Origin: Pseudomonas sp. N40(2020)
GTDB lineage: Bacteria > Pseudomonadota > Gammaproteobacteria > Pseudomonadales > Pseudomonadaceae
Direction of reading: 5' to 3'
DNA: 64,000 nucleotides
Assembly: GCF_014472415.1 (NCBI RefSeq)
Contig: NZ_JACSZV010000003.1
Coordinates: 124,001-188,000 of the forward strand
Part shown: positions 50,674 to 60,104 of the stretch, piece after piece
How the letters are laid out: every line of letters begins with the position of its first letter
Position numbering within the stretch: position 1 is the stretch's first letter
Translations under genes and position numbers: made by a program
Notes under the pieces: generated by a model
Databases searched by the model: none
The model's input: the letters and a program-made list of their open reading frames with translations, nothing else
Told to the model about the DNA's origin: nothing

Positions 50674-50747
50674 CACGTTTGCTCTCCAATGGTCGGCTGC
50701 CAGAATTCAATAACTTGGCATAATTTGTGCCGACAAAATGCGCGCAG

Positions 50748-50776
50748 AGTATAGGGGCGGTTCTGCCCCTATTCAA
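50748..50776 (-). promoter_or_regulatory. Sigma-70 promoter of the atp operon
   Basis: On the minus strand TTGAAT (50776-50771), 17 bp, then TATACT (50753-50748). The spacer is itself an inverted repeat (AGGGGC-N6-GCCCCT), which could also form a hairpin in read-through RNA from parB. It sits about 75 bp before the atpI start. Confidence 0.7.
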
Positions 50777-50821
50777 CTGTCAGGTAGTGATTTCCGACTG
50801 CTCGCTACATGTGGAAATGTT

Positions 50822-51694
50822 TCAGCGGATGTGTGCGAGCACACCTTGGAGCTCATCGAGGGAGTTGTAACCGATCACCAGCTGCCCCTTTCCCTTCTTT
50901 CCGTGGCGAATCTGCACCGCAGAGCCTAGGCGCTCGGCCAGACGCTGTTCGAGACGAGCAATATCCGGGTCGGGTTTGGTGGCTTCCACAGGCTCCGGTT
51001 TGCCACTCAACCACTGGCGAACCAATGCTTCAGTTTGGCGCACGGTAAGACCGCGTGCGACAACATGTCGCGCCCCTTCAACCTGCTGATTTTCCGGCAA
51101 ACCGAGCAAAGCACGGGCATGACCCATTTCCAGGTCGCCGTGGGACAGCATGGTCTTGATGACTTCCGGCAGCGCAATAAGTCGCAAAAGGTTAGCCACA
51201 GTGACGCGGGACTTACCCACAGCCTCGGCGACTTGTTGCTGAGTCAGCTGGAATTCCTGCTGCAAACGCTGCAAGGCCACCGCTTCTTCAATCGGGTTGA
51301 GGTCCTCGCGCTGAATGTTCTCGATCAGCGCAATGGCAATTGCGGTTTCATCCGGGACATCGCGGACCATCGCCGGGATGGTTTCCTGCCCGGCTTGTTG
51401 GCTAGCGCGCCAGCGACGTTCACCGGCAATGATCTCAAACCGGCCACCACCGATCGGGCGCACCACGATCGGTTGCATGACACCTTGTGCCTTGATCGAC
51501 TGCGCCAGTTCTTCCAGCGCCTGCGGATCCATGTCCCGGCGTGGTTGATACTTGCCGCGCTGGAGCAGGTCCAGGGGCAGGTGTTGCAACTCACGGGTAT
51601 CCGCTTGCGCGGCTTGTTCTTCAAGCGAGCTGACGGTCGGACCACTCAGCAGTGCATCCAGTCCACGTCCGAGACCTCGTTTCTTGACGGCCAT
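50822..51694 (-). CDS. parB: Chromosome partitioning protein ParB
   Basis: A 290-residue CTPase/DNA-binding protein. Present are the N-terminal RGLGRGLDALLSG ParA-contact segment, the CTP-binding GERRWRASQQAG and ENIQREDLNPIEEA boxes, a helix-turn-helix (TQQQVAEAVGKSRVTVANLLRL) and a C-terminal dimer domain. It loads at parS and spreads as a clamp. Its sites are found at 10552 and 63837. It follows parA by 9 bp. Confidence 0.96.
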   Translation of the reverse strand: MAVKKRGLGRGLDALLSGPTVSSLEEQAAQADTRELQHLPLDLLQRGKYQPRRDMDPQALEELAQSIKAQGVMQPIVVRPIGGGRFEIIAGERRWRASQQAGQETIPAMVRDVPDETAIAIALIENIQREDLNPIEEAVALQRLQQEFQLTQQQVAEAVGKSRVTVANLLRLIALPEVIKTMLSHGDLEMGHARALLGLPENQQVEGARHVVARGLTVRQTEALVRQWLSGKPEPVEATKPDPDIARLEQRLAERLGSAVQIRHGKKGKGQLVIGYNSLDELQGVLAHIR

Positions 51695-51703
51695 GGGGAT
51701 TCC

Positions 51704-52501
51704 TTAAGTTGCCTGAGCGGCGGCGATGCGTGAATTTTTGCGCTGACGACGAACCATCTCGCCCGCCAGGGCCAGATAGGCCAGCGCGCCACGCGATTGC
51801 TTGTCGTAGGCCAGCGCCGGCATGCCGTAGCTCGGAGCTTCGGCCAAGCGGATGTTGCGCGGGATCACGGTGTCATACAGCTGATCGCCGAAGTGTTCCT
51901 TGAGCTGGGCCGAAACGTCGTTCATCAGGCTCAGGCGCGGGTCATACATGGTCCGCAGCAAACCTTCGACTTTCAGGTTCGGGTTCAACAGTTCGGCGAT
52001 ACGCTTGATGTTATCCACAAGGTCGCTCAAACCTTCCAGCGCAAAGTATTCGCACTGCATGGGGATAATCACCCCATCAGCAGCCACCAATGCGTTCAGC
52101 GTGAGCATCGACAGCGACGGCGGGCAGTCGATCAAAATGTAATCGTAATTTTCACGGATCGGCGCCAGCGCACTGCGCAGGCGGCTTTCCTTCATCTGCA
52201 TTTCCAGCAGAACCACTTCGGCGGCCGTCAAGTCGCGGTTGGCCGGCAGCAATTGATAACCGCCGTGCTCGGAATAGTGCATGGCCTGAGCCAGATCGCA
52301 TTCGCCGATCAGCAGGTCATAGACCGAGTTTTCCAGGCCATGTTTATCCACACCGCTACCCATGGTGGCGTTGCCCTGTGGATCGAGATCGATCAACAGC
52401 ACCCGACGCTTGGTCGCGACCAGGGATGCTGCGAGGTTGATGCAGGTGGTGGTCTTGCCCACACCACCCTTCTGGTTCGCTATCGCGAATACCTTAGCCA
52501 T
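51704..52501 (-). CDS. parA: Chromosome partitioning ATPase ParA
   Basis: A 265-residue deviant-Walker ATPase: KGGVGKTTT near the N-terminus, LLIDLDPQGNATMG, and YILIDCPPSLSMLTLNAL. It pairs with ParB to separate replicated origins. ATG 52501 (MAKVFAIANQKGG) is chosen; a TTG six codons earlier is rejected. It lies between rsmG and parB in the classical gid-par order. Confidence 0.96.
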   Translation of the reverse strand: MAKVFAIANQKGGVGKTTTCINLAASLVATKRRVLLIDLDPQGNATMGSGVDKHGLENSVYDLLIGECDLAQAMHYSEHGGYQLLPANRDLTAAEVVLLEMQMKESRLRSALAPIRENYDYILIDCPPSLSMLTLNALVAADGVIIPMQCEYFALEGLSDLVDNIKRIAELLNPNLKVEGLLRTMYDPRLSLMNDVSAQLKEHFGDQLYDTVIPRNIRLAEAPSYGMPALAYDKQSRGALAYLALAGEMVRRQRKNSRIAAAQAT

Positions 52502-52519
52502 TCTTGCTTGTGTTCCCAA

Positions 52520-53164
52520 TCATGCCGTGCGGCGCAGTATCAGCAGATGGCGTTGGCCTTGGCAACCGGGTACGGCCAGGGCGTGTTCGCTATCGAGTTT
52601 GAAGTCTGCCGGCAATGCTACCAGCTCATCGGCCGGATGAACGCCCTTCATTGCCAGCCAGCGCGTATCGGCATCGCCCAGATGGCGAGTCCAGTTGGTG
52701 AAGTTCTCCATGCTGCTGAACGCCCGGGAAATGATCCCGTTGAATGGCTGGGCAGGCTGGAACGCCTCGACGCGACTGTGGATAACTTGCAGGTTATCCA
52801 GTTTGAGTTCGAGTTTGACCTGAGTCAGGAAGCGGGTTTTCTTGCCGTTGCTGTCCAGACAGGTCACTTGCGAGTCCGGATACAGGATGGCCAACGGGAT
52901 CCCCGGCATGCCGCCGCCGCTGCCAACGTCGAGCCAGCGACCGTTTTCGATGAACGACATGACACTCAGACTATCGAGCAGATGACGCGAGACCATCTCG
53001 TCCGGATCACGAACCGCAGTCAGGTTGTAGGCCTGGTTCCATTTGATCAACAGGGCCAGATAACCCAGCAGCAATTCGTGCTGGGTTTCGCTGAGATGGA
53101 CACCGAGCTCGCGGGCTCCTGTGGATAACTCTTCGGCGTGTTGCGAAGTGACCTTAGAACTCAA
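52520..53164 (-). CDS. rsmG: 16S rRNA m7G527 methyltransferase
   Basis: A 214-residue SAM enzyme (GidB) that methylates N7 of G527 in 16S rRNA; its loss gives low-level streptomycin resistance. The AdoMet site [16 protein letters not shown] and the segment [20 protein letters not shown] are clear. The start is TTG 53164, overlapping the mnmG stop as TTGA, with GGAG nine bases upstream inside mnmG. Confidence 0.95.
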   Translation of the reverse strand: MSSKVTSQHAEELSTGARELGVHLSETQHELLLGYLALLIKWNQAYNLTAVRDPDEMVSRHLLDSLSVMSFIENGRWLDVGSGGGMPGIPLAILYPDSQVTCLDSNGKKTRFLTQVKLELKLDNLQVIHSRVEAFQPAQPFNGIISRAFSSMENFTNWTRHLGDADTRWLAMKGVHPADELVALPADFKLDSEHALAVPGCQGQRHLLILRRTA

Positions 53165-55062
53165 GCGCTTTGCTCCAACTGACGGCCCGCGCCGCGTTTT
53201 TTCAAATGAATCATCAACAGCGAAATCGCTGCCGGGGTCACGCCCGGGATCCTCGAAGCCTGGCCCAGCGTCTCTGGACGCGTCGTGCCGAGCTTGCTCT
53301 GGATCTCCTTGGAGAGACCGGAAATGTTGGTGTAATCGATATCCACAGGCAGTTTCGTGTCCTCACTGGCGCGCAGACGGGCGATTTCGTCCTGTTGACG
53401 GTCGATGTAACCGGCGTACTTGGTTTTGATCTCAACCTGTTCGGCGACCTGTGGATCTTCGGCGCCGTTCCCGGTCACTTCGACCAGACCAGCGTAGTCG
53501 ATTTCCGGACGGCTCAAGAGGTTGAGCAAGTTGTATTCGTGGGTCAGCGGCGTGCCGAATTTTTCCGCAATCGCATCGCCTTGCTGCGTGCCCGGGCGAA
53601 CCCAGGTGCTTTTCAGGCGCTGCTCTTCGAGCTCGATGCTTTCGCGTTTCTTGCAGAAGGCCGCCCAACGCGCGTCATCGACCAGACCCAGTTCACGACC
53701 TTTTTCGGTCAGACGCAGGTCGGCGTTGTCCTCGCGCAGGATCAGGCGGTACTCGGCACGGGAAGTGAACATTCGGTACGGCTCTTGGGTACCGAGGGTG
53801 ATCAGATCGTCGACCAACACGCCGATGTAGGCTTCATCGCGGCGCGGGCACCAGGCTTCTTTGCCCTTCGCGCGCAATGCGGCGTTGGCTCCGGCGAGCA
53901 AACCCTGGGCGCCGGCTTCTTCGTAACCGGTGGTGCCGTTGATTTGCCCGGCGAAGAACAGACCGCCGATGACTTTGGTTTCCAGGCTGTACTTCAGGTC
54001 GCGCGGATCGAAGTAGTCGTACTCGATCGCATAACCCGGACGCACGATGTGCGCGTTTTCCATACCGCGGATCGATTGCACGATCTGCAATTGCACATCG
54101 AACGGCAAGCTGGTGGATATCCCGTTCGGATACAGCTCATGGGTGGTCAAACCTTCCGGTTCGATGAACACCTGATGGCTTTCCTTGTCGGCAAAGCGAT
54201 GAATCTTGTCTTCGATCGACGGGCAATAACGCGGGCCAATGCCTTCGATCTCGCCGGCAGCGGAATACATCGGCGAGCGATCAAGGTTTGCGGCAATGAT
54301 TTCGTGGGTTCGGGCGTTGGTGTGGGTAATCCAGCAACTGACCTGGCGTGGATGCTGTTCTTTGTTGCCCATGAACGACATCACCGGGATCGGCGTGTCA
54401 CCTGGCTGCTCGGTCATCACCGAGAAATCCACAGACTTGCCGTCGATGCGCGGTGGCGTACCGGTTTTCAGGCGACCGACACGCAGTGGCATTTCACGCA
54501 GACGGTGTGCCAGGGCAATCGACGGCGGATCACCGGCGCGACCGCCGGAAAAATTCTGCAAACCGATGTGGATAAGTCCGCCGAGGAAGGTACCCGTGGT
54601 CAACACCACGGAATCGGCTAAGAAACGCAGACCCATTTGCGTAACAACACCGCGCACTTGTTCCTGCTCGACGATCAGGTCGTCAGCAGCCTGTTGAAAT
54701 ATCCACAGGTTCGGCTGGTTTTCCAGAATTTCGCGGACAGCGGCTTTGTAAAGAATGCGGTCCGCTTGTGCACGGGTTGCACGTACGGCTGGGCCTTTAC
54801 GGCTGTTCAACACGCGAAACTGGATGCCACCCAAATCAGTAGCCATGGCCATCGCGCCGCCGAGGGCATCGATTTCCTTGACCAGATGGCTTTTGCCGAT
54901 GCCACCGATGGCCGGGTTGCAACTCATGGCACCGAGGGTTTCCACGTTATGCGTCAGCAACAGGGTTTTTGCCCCCATACGTGCTGACGCCAGTGCTGCC
55001 TCGGTACCGGCATGACCGCCGCCGATGACGATCACTTCAAAACGGGAAGGGAAATCCACCAC
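53161..55062 (-). CDS. mnmG: tRNA uridine-5-carboxymethylaminomethyl modification enzyme MnmG
   Basis: A 633-residue FAD enzyme (GidA) that works with MnmE to put a carboxymethylaminomethyl group on U34 of certain tRNAs. The FAD motif [19 protein letters not shown] (residues 12-30) and the conserved [20 protein letters not shown] box are present, as is the C-terminal helical domain. The start is GTG 55062 (a second GTG follows directly), preceded by GAGG. It is the first gene of the mnmG-rsmG-parA-parB run. Confidence 0.96.
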   Translation of the reverse strand: MVDFPSRFEVIVIGGGHAGTEAALASARMGAKTLLLTHNVETLGAMSCNPAIGGIGKSHLVKEIDALGGAMAMATDLGGIQFRVLNSRKGPAVRATRAQADRILYKAAVREILENQPNLWIFQQAADDLIVEQEQVRGVVTQMGLRFLADSVVLTTGTFLGGLIHIGLQNFSGGRAGDPPSIALAHRLREMPLRVGRLKTGTPPRIDGKSVDFSVMTEQPGDTPIPVMSFMGNKEQHPRQVSCWITHTNARTHEIIAANLDRSPMYSAAGEIEGIGPRYCPSIEDKIHRFADKESHQVFIEPEGLTTHELYPNGISTSLPFDVQLQIVQSIRGMENAHIVRPGYAIEYDYFDPRDLKYSLETKVIGGLFFAGQINGTTGYEEAGAQGLLAGANAALRAKGKEAWCPRRDEAYIGVLVDDLITLGTQEPYRMFTSRAEYRLILREDNADLRLTEKGRELGLVDDARWAAFCKKRESIELEEQRLKSTWVRPGTQQGDAIAEKFGTPLTHEYNLLNLLSRPEIDYAGLVEVTGNGAEDPQVAEQVEIKTKYAGYIDRQQDEIARLRASEDTKLPVDIDYTNISGLSKEIQSKLGTTRPETLGQASRIPGVTPAAISLLMIHLKKRGAGRQLEQSA

Positions 55063-55079
55063 GCACCTCGTGCCTGCTT

Positions 55080-55500
55080 AAGTAGGTAATTCAGGAATAG
55101 TTTGAGATCAGGTTTCTGGACCTGGTCGGCAAGTATAGGGACTTCGCCCTTCCTAAAGAACCCTTTGCACAAAATTTAACCAGCTGTGGAGAACTCGCGG
55201 TTAAAAAAATAAAAAAGAAAGAAATTTATAGAATCTTTGTTTTTATGTTTATTCTTACTGCCCTACCTTTCTGTGGATAGATCTCTACAGGCCTTTATAT
55301 TCAATATGTACAGAGATTCAAAACCCTGTGTCCATGTGCCAATGAGGCCCTTGGATAACCGGTGTAAGCCTGTGGATGAAAGGGGTGGTTATCCACAGAG
55401 GGGTTTATATCCAGTTTTCAGGCCCTGTTATCAACTGACCTCAATGGCAGTTATTCACAGGGCTTAATCCACAGAAATTCGATCATTGGATAAATTTCGG
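55080..55500. other. DnaA-box cluster between mnmE and mnmG (second origin-like region)
   Basis: A gene-free region. It has one perfect DnaA box TTATCCACA (55389-55397) and several 8-of-9 matches: TGTGGAGAA 55185, TGTGGATAG 55272, TGTGGATGA 55371, TTATTCACA 55451, TAATCCACA 55465. A long A/T-rich stretch (55201-55260) could unwind. A TATACT-like -10 for mnmG lies at 55132-55137 (minus). A 76-codon reading frame here is not believable as a gene. Confidence 0.7.
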
Positions 55501-55560
55501 GCACGAAGAAACCGCTCGAACTGGAGAATCAGTCGGGCACATCAGGCTGATATTCAGAAA

Positions 55561-55595
55561 GAAGAAACAAAAACGGGCCACGAACGGGCCCGTTT
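55561..55595 (-). terminator. Rho-independent terminator of mnmE
   Basis: On the minus strand AAACGGGCC, 7-base loop, GGCCCGTTT, then TTGTTTCTTC. The stem begins 16 bp after the mnmE stop. Confidence 0.85.
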
Positions 55596-55610
55596 GAACG
55601 TACCGGCGGG

Positions 55611-56981
55611 TTACTTACCGATGCAGAAGCTGGAAAAGATCCGTCCCAGCAGATCATCAGAGCTGAAGGCCCCGGTGATTTCACCCAAAGAGTGCTGGGC
55701 TTGGCGCAGATCTTCGGCCAGAAGCTCACCTGCCCCCGCCAGAGTCAGCTGCGCGCGCCCATGTTCCAGGGCTGCGCTAGCGTGGCGCAAGGCTTCCAGA
55801 TGCCGGCGACGAGCACTGAAACTGCTTTCCGACGTTTGCTCGTAACCCATGCAGGCCTTGAGATGATCACGCAGTAGTTCCAGTCCTTCACCTGCCGATT
55901 TGGCGCTCAGGCTGATGGTCACGTGACCGTCATCGCTGACTTCCAGGGCAATGGCCTCGCCCGTAAGATCAGCTTTGTTACGAATCAAGGTGACTTTCGC
56001 CGGATCCGGGCGTACTTCAAGAAACTCCGGCCACAAGGCGAACGGGTCCAAGGCTTCTGGCGCGGTCGCATCGACGACCAGCAATACTCGATCCGCTTCA
56101 CCGATGGCTTTCAGTGCCCGTTCGACGCCGATCTTTTCTACTTGATCATCGGTGTCGCGCAGACCCGCGGTATCGACAACGTGCAGTGGCATCCCGTCGA
56201 TGTGGATATGTTCACGCAGGATGTCGCGAGTGGTGCCGGCGATCTCGGTAACGATCGCCGCTTCGCGCCCGGCCAAGGCGTTCAACAGGCTGGACTTGCC
56301 GGCATTCGGCCGACCGGCAATGACCACCGTCATTCCATCGCGCAACAAGGCACCCTGCCCGGCCTCGCGTAGCACTGTGGATAATTCATCGCGCACCTTG
56401 TCGAGCATACTCAACACATGGCCATCGGCGAGGAAGTCGATTTCTTCTTCAGGGAAGTCGATTGCAGCTTCGACGTAGATGCGCAAACCGATCAATTGTT
56501 CGGTGAGGTTATGCACACGCTGGGAAAACGCCCCTTGCAATGAACGCAGGGCATTGCGCGCAGCTTGTGCAGAACTCGCTTCGATCAAATCGGCAATCGC
56601 CTCGGCCTGGGCCAGGTCGAGTTTGTCGTTGAGGAAGGCGCGTTCGCTGAACTCGCCCGGACGCGCCAAACGGCAGCCCAGTTCCAGGCAACGCTTGAGC
56701 AACATGTCTAGAACGATCGGGCCGCCATGACCCTGCAGTTCCAGCACGTCTTCACCGGTGAACGAGTTCGGTCCCGGAAAATACAGCGCCAGACCTTCGT
56801 CTAGCACTTGCTGATCGTCGCTGAAAAAAGGGCCGTAATGGGCGTAGCGTGGTTTCAGTTCGCGGCCGCTGATGGCTTTGGCAGCAACACTGGCCAACGG
56901 GCCGGAAACACGGACGATGCCCACACCTCCGCGACCTTGGGCGGTGGCAACAGCTGCGATGGTTTCACGAGGTGCGCTCAT
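55611..56981 (-). CDS. mnmE: tRNA modification GTPase MnmE
   Basis: A 456-residue GTPase (TrmE), partner of MnmG. The N-terminal folate-binding domain has [17 protein letters not shown]. The G domain has G1 [15 protein letters not shown]3 [13 protein letters not shown] and G4 NKADL. The C-terminus ends in the catalytic CIGK. ATG 56981 ([14 protein letters not shown]) is chosen over one six codons upstream. Confidence 0.97.
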   Translation of the reverse strand: MSAPRETIAAVATAQGRGGVGIVRVSGPLASVAAKAISGRELKPRYAHYGPFFSDDQQVLDEGLALYFPGPNSFTGEDVLELQGHGGPIVLDMLLKRCLELGCRLARPGEFSERAFLNDKLDLAQAEAIADLIEASSAQAARNALRSLQGAFSQRVHNLTEQLIGLRIYVEAAIDFPEEEIDFLADGHVLSMLDKVRDELSTVLREAGQGALLRDGMTVVIAGRPNAGKSSLLNALAGREAAIVTEIAGTTRDILREHIHIDGMPLHVVDTAGLRDTDDQVEKIGVERALKAIGEADRVLLVVDATAPEALDPFALWPEFLEVRPDPAKVTLIRNKADLTGEAIALEVSDDGHVTISLSAKSAGEGLELLRDHLKACMGYEQTSESSFSARRRHLEALRHASAALEHGRAQLTLAGAGELLAEDLRQAQHSLGEITGAFSSDDLLGRIFSSFCIGK

Positions 56982-57013
56982 AAACCGGAATCCATACAAA
57001 AGTGGCAGATAGC

Positions 57014-57038
57014 AAAACGCCCCACTAGGGGGCGTTTT
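57014..57038 (-). terminator. Rho-independent terminator of yidC
   Basis: AAAACGCCCC-ACTA-GGGGGCGTTTT: a 10-bp G/C-rich stem with T run, 24 bp after the yidC stop. A perfect DnaA box (TTATCCACA, 57048-57056) lies between the stop and the stem. Confidence 0.88.
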
Positions 57039-57062
57039 GAGTGGTGTTATCCACAGAGCAAG

Positions 57063-58745
57063 TTACGCCTCGGCTTTTTTCGTCGCCGCTTCGATCTTAC
57101 GCGTGATGTACCACTGTTGTGCAATCGACAGGCAGTTGTTCACAACCCAGTACAGCACCAGACCAGCCGGGAACCACAGGAAGAAGAAGGTGAAGATGAT
57201 TGGCATCATTTTCATGACCTTCGCCTGCATCGGATCCGGAGGAGTCGGGTTCAACTGCTGCTGGATGAACATGGTTGCGCCCATGATGATCGGCAGAATG
57301 AAGAACGGATCCTTGATCGACAAGTCAGTGATCCAAAGCATGAACGGCGCCTGGCGCATTTCCACGCTTTCCAGCAGAACCCAGTACAGCGAAAGGAAAA
57401 CCGGCATCTGCACGAGGATCGGCAAGCAGCCGCCCAGCGGATTGATCTTCTCTTTCTTGTACAGCTCCATCATGGCTTGCGACATTTTCTGCCGGTCATC
57501 GCCATGTTGCTCTTTCAGTGCAGCCAGTTTCGGCGCAACGGCACGCATGCGCGCCATCGATTTGTAGCTGGCAGCCGACAGAGGGAAGAAAATACCCTTG
57601 ATCAGCATGGTCAGGAAGATGATCGACCAGCCCCAGTTACCGACAATGGCGTGGATATGTTGCAGCAGCCAGAAGATTGGCTGGGCAATGAACCACAGAA
57701 TGCCGTAGTCGACGGTCAGTTCCAGACCTGGGGACAACTCTTTCAGCACAGCCTGGCTTTTCGGACCGGCGTACAGCACAGCACTGGTTTCAACTTTGGC
57801 ACCCGGTGCTGCGGTCAGAGTTGGACCTGTGTAACCGATGATGTAGTTGCCTTTGCTGTCTTTACGGGTCTGGACGATGTTGTTTTCGCCCTTGACCGGA
57901 ATCCATGCAGTCACGAAGTAGTGTTGCAGCCAGGCTACCCAACCACCGGTGACGGTTTCTTTAAGTTGGGCCTTGTCCATGTCCTTCATGGACACTTTCT
58001 TGTACGGCTCCGAACTTGTCCACAGGGCGGCGCCCAGGTAAGTAGCGGTGCCAGTAGCGGTTGTGGACGAAGGATCAGCGCTGCTATCACGCTTCAACTG
58101 GGCGAACATCGCGCCATTCCAGGGCTGAGCGCTCTGGTTATCCACAATGTACGAAACGGCTACGTCATACAGGCCGCGTTTCAGGGTGAAACGCTTGATG
58201 TAATTGACGCCGTCCTTGCTGAACTTCAGGTCGACGACCAGTTGGTCCTGACCGTCAGCCAGTTGATAAGTCTTCTTCTCCGAGGAGTAGACCGGGCGAC
58301 CAGCCGGATTTGCGTCCGGGCCGTTGGTGCCGATCAGACCGCTTTGCGCCAGATAAACGCGTTCGCCGCCGTTATCGAACAGCTGGAACGGAACGTCCGG
58401 ACGATCCTGACGACGTGGATACAGAGGCAAGGTCAGTTGAGCAACGTCACCACCTTGTGGATCGATCGCGAGATCGAGCACGTCGGTTTTGATCTGGATC
58501 AGATCCTTGCTGGCGGCTACCGGTGTTTCGGCAGGTGCGCTGGTATCGCTAGCGGCGCGCGGAATATCGTCACTGGCGGCAGCATTATTGCCAGTGGCGG
58601 TGTCCGGCAAACCGGATGTAGTCGTACTGGAAGCAACATTCTGAGTCGGCAGGGCAGCCTGGCCATAGTCCTGGTTCCATTTAAGAACCATAACGTAGGA
58701 CACGATTGCCAGGGCGACGATCAGGATCGTGCGTTTGATATCCAT
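57063..58745 (-). CDS. yidC: Membrane protein insertase YidC
   Basis: A 560-residue inner-membrane insertase. An N-terminal signal anchor (RTILIVALAIVSYVMVLKWN), a large periplasmic domain (about 60-340) and the conserved five-helix core (NWGWSIIFLTMLIKGIFFPL onward; MPVFLSLYWVLLESVEMRQA) with a C-terminal basic tail are seen. It inserts proteins such as AtpE into the membrane. It starts 2 bp after yidD. Confidence 0.97.
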   Translation of the reverse strand: MDIKRTILIVALAIVSYVMVLKWNQDYGQAALPTQNVASSTTTSGLPDTATGNNAAASDDIPRAASDTSAPAETPVAASKDLIQIKTDVLDLAIDPQGGDVAQLTLPLYPRRQDRPDVPFQLFDNGGERVYLAQSGLIGTNGPDANPAGRPVYSSEKKTYQLADGQDQLVVDLKFSKDGVNYIKRFTLKRGLYDVAVSYIVDNQSAQPWNGAMFAQLKRDSSADPSSTTATGTATYLGAALWTSSEPYKKVSMKDMDKAQLKETVTGGWVAWLQHYFVTAWIPVKGENNIVQTRKDSKGNYIIGYTGPTLTAAPGAKVETSAVLYAGPKSQAVLKELSPGLELTVDYGILWFIAQPIFWLLQHIHAIVGNWGWSIIFLTMLIKGIFFPLSAASYKSMARMRAVAPKLAALKEQHGDDRQKMSQAMMELYKKEKINPLGGCLPILVQMPVFLSLYWVLLESVEMRQAPFMLWITDLSIKDPFFILPIIMGATMFIQQQLNPTPPDPMQAKVMKMMPIIFTFFFLWFPAGLVLYWVVNNCLSIAQQWYITRKIEAATKKAEA

Positions 58746-58747
58746 GA

Positions 58748-58993
58748 TTACTCGGCCATCGAAGAAGAACGGGAGGTAGGGATAGGCGGAACCGGGTCAT
58801 AACCACCGGGATTCCACGGATGACAGCGACCTAAACGACGAAAGGTCAGCCAGCCACCGCGCAGAAGGCCATGATTTTCAATGGCTTCATACGCGTAGCA
58901 GGAACAACTGGGGTAGAAACGACAGTGACTGGCCATCAAAGGACTAATGGCGTAGCGATAAAACTGGATCGGAACGAGGGCCAGTTTACGCAT
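58748..58993 (-). CDS. yidD: Membrane protein insertion efficiency factor YidD
   Basis: An 81-residue peripheral inner-membrane protein of the YidD/Hlp type: [20 protein letters not shown], then [10 protein letters not shown] and [16 protein letters not shown], the family's cysteine and proline signature. It overlaps rnpA by 8 bp and precedes yidC by 2 bp, the universal order. Confidence 0.95.
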   Translation of the reverse strand: MRKLALVPIQFYRYAISPLMASHCRFYPSCSCYAYEAIENHGLLRGGWLTFRRLGRCHPWNPGGYDPVPPIPTSRSSSMAE

Positions 58994-59387
58994 CAGGACT
59001 GTCTACCCCTACAGTTTCGGCGTTGACTGCTGGAACTGGCTTGTTACGGGCCAGACGCTTCCAGAGCTTGCCGAAATGCTGAATCAATTCGGGGTTTTCT
59101 ACATCACCCAAACCTTTGCGCGCGACGATAACGATGTCCCAGCCGACCAGTGAATCCTGGTGCAGACGGAACGATTCGCGCATCAGACGTTTGAGGCGAT
59201 TGCGCTCAACGGAGAGCTTTACGCTCTTTTTCCCGATAACCAGCCCGAGACGGGGGTGATCAAGATCGTTGTTGCGTGCAAGGAGCAGGAGATTTTTCCC
59301 CGGAACCTTGCCGGTAGGGGAGTCAAAGACTGCCTTGAAATGCCGGGGGGTAAGCAGACGCTTTTCCCGACTGAAGTCCTGACTCAC
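58986..59387 (-). CDS. rnpA: Ribonuclease P protein component
   Basis: A 133-residue basic protein that helps the RNase P RNA cut 5' leaders off tRNA precursors. The signature [20 protein letters not shown] is complete. GTG 59387 is taken as start ([12 protein letters not shown]); its GGAGG overlaps the codon, so the exact start is unsure. It is 16 bp after rpmH. Confidence 0.93.
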   Translation of the reverse strand: MSQDFSREKRLLTPRHFKAVFDSPTGKVPGKNLLLLARNNDLDHPRLGLVIGKKSVKLSVERNRLKRLMRESFRLHQDSLVGWDIVIVARKGLGDVENPELIQHFGKLWKRLARNKPVPAVNAETVGVDSPDA

Positions 59388-59403
59388 CTCCAGTACCGGA
59401 TTA

Positions 59404-59538
59404 TCAAACTGCCAGACGCGCACGACCTTTGGCGCGACGACGCGACAGGACTGCGCGGCCGTTCTTGGTTGCCATGCGAGCACGGAAACCGTGGGTACGA
59501 GCGCGTTTGATAGTGCTTGGTTGGAAAGTACGTTTCAT
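59404..59538 (-). CDS. rpmH: 50S ribosomal protein L34
   Basis: A 44-residue protein, too short for most gene lists: [20 protein letters not shown] at the start and AKGRARLAV at the end match L34 exactly. AGGT lies eight bases before ATG 59538. It is first in the rpmH-rnpA-yidD-yidC run, next to oriC. Confidence 0.97.
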   Translation of the reverse strand: MKRTFQPSTIKRARTHGFRARMATKNGRAVLSRRRAKGRARLAV

Positions 59539-59561
59539 GTCGTGTTACCTGGTTCGTCCAC

Positions 59562-59585
59562 AACGGGCCGGAATGGCCCCCGTTT
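59562..59585 (-). other. Stem-loop in the rpmH leader
   Basis: AACGGGCC-GGAAT-GGCCCCCGTT forms a G/C-rich stem close to the predicted 5' end of the rpmH mRNA (start near 59592). It may protect the message from 5' decay. Confidence 0.4.
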
Positions 59586-59598
59586 TAAGAGACCGGGG

Positions 59599-59627
59599 AT
59601 TCTAGAGAAAGCAAGCCTTCAGGTCAA
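59599..59627 (-). promoter_or_regulatory. Sigma-70 promoter of rpmH
   Basis: On the minus strand TTGACC (59627-59622), 17 bp, TAGAAT (59604-59599). This near-consensus promoter is 61 bp before the rpmH start. Confidence 0.8.
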
Positions 59628-59639
59628 TTTCCAACCAAC

Positions 59640-60060
59640 GTTTCCTTATAAATAGATCTCGGGCACTTCTTTGGCTGAAAGCCTGTTCACCATACATAAA
59701 AATAAAGAAGGGAATTATTTAAAGCTTTTCTGTAAAGCTTATAAAAGCTAGGGCGGCATTCATCTGTGGATAACTGCCATAAGGCCATATTTTATGTGGT
59801 GTACAGAGAATGACAACTACAGTGGAAAACGGTGTTCAGCCTGTGCTGCGCTGTCGGAAAACCTGTGTATGGAAAGGGCTGTTATCCACAGGCAGGTTAT
59901 CCACCGAGTTTCGCCCCCAGTTGTCCAGTGCCCTTAGAGGCGGTTATCCACAGAGCTTATTCATACACCGTTGGTCGCCTTTTTGCCGGTTAACGCATTG
60001 ATAAATCATGGTCACCGCACAACCTGCATGTGGATAAGTGGACGGCTCGCCGCTACAATG
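59640..60060. other. oriC, chromosomal replication origin
   Basis: The rpmH-dnaA gap. Perfect DnaA boxes: TGTGGATAA 59765-59773, TTATCCACA 59882-59890, TTATCCACA 59944-59952, TGTGGATAA 60029-60037; one 8-of-9 match TTATCCACC 59897-59905. An A/T-rich stretch (59644-59755, with AAAATAAAG and TTATTTAAAGC) is a likely unwinding element. Strand bias of genes changes here. No gene is present. Confidence 0.93.
60031..60059 (+). promoter_or_regulatory. dnaA promoter overlapping a DnaA box
   Basis: TACAAT (60054-60059) is a good -10. The -35 at 17 bp is TGGATA (60031-60036), inside the DnaA box 60029-60037, so DnaA binding should repress its own promoter. Confidence 0.55.
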
Positions 60061-60104
60061 GCCGCTTGTTTTTGCCTCACCGGCTTTCAACTTAGGGGAT
60101 ATCC

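Noticed and set aside
53170..54621. 483-codon plus-strand frame opposite mnmG
   Set aside because: Antisense shadow of a conserved gene with no motif of its own.
55237..55467. 76-codon frame in the mnmE-mnmG gap
   Set aside because: Its sequence is made of DnaA boxes and A/T-rich origin-like DNA; no ribosome site.
56808..58802. 664-codon plus-strand frame opposite mnmE and yidC
   Set aside because: Spans two well-established genes and a terminator; not plausible as coding.
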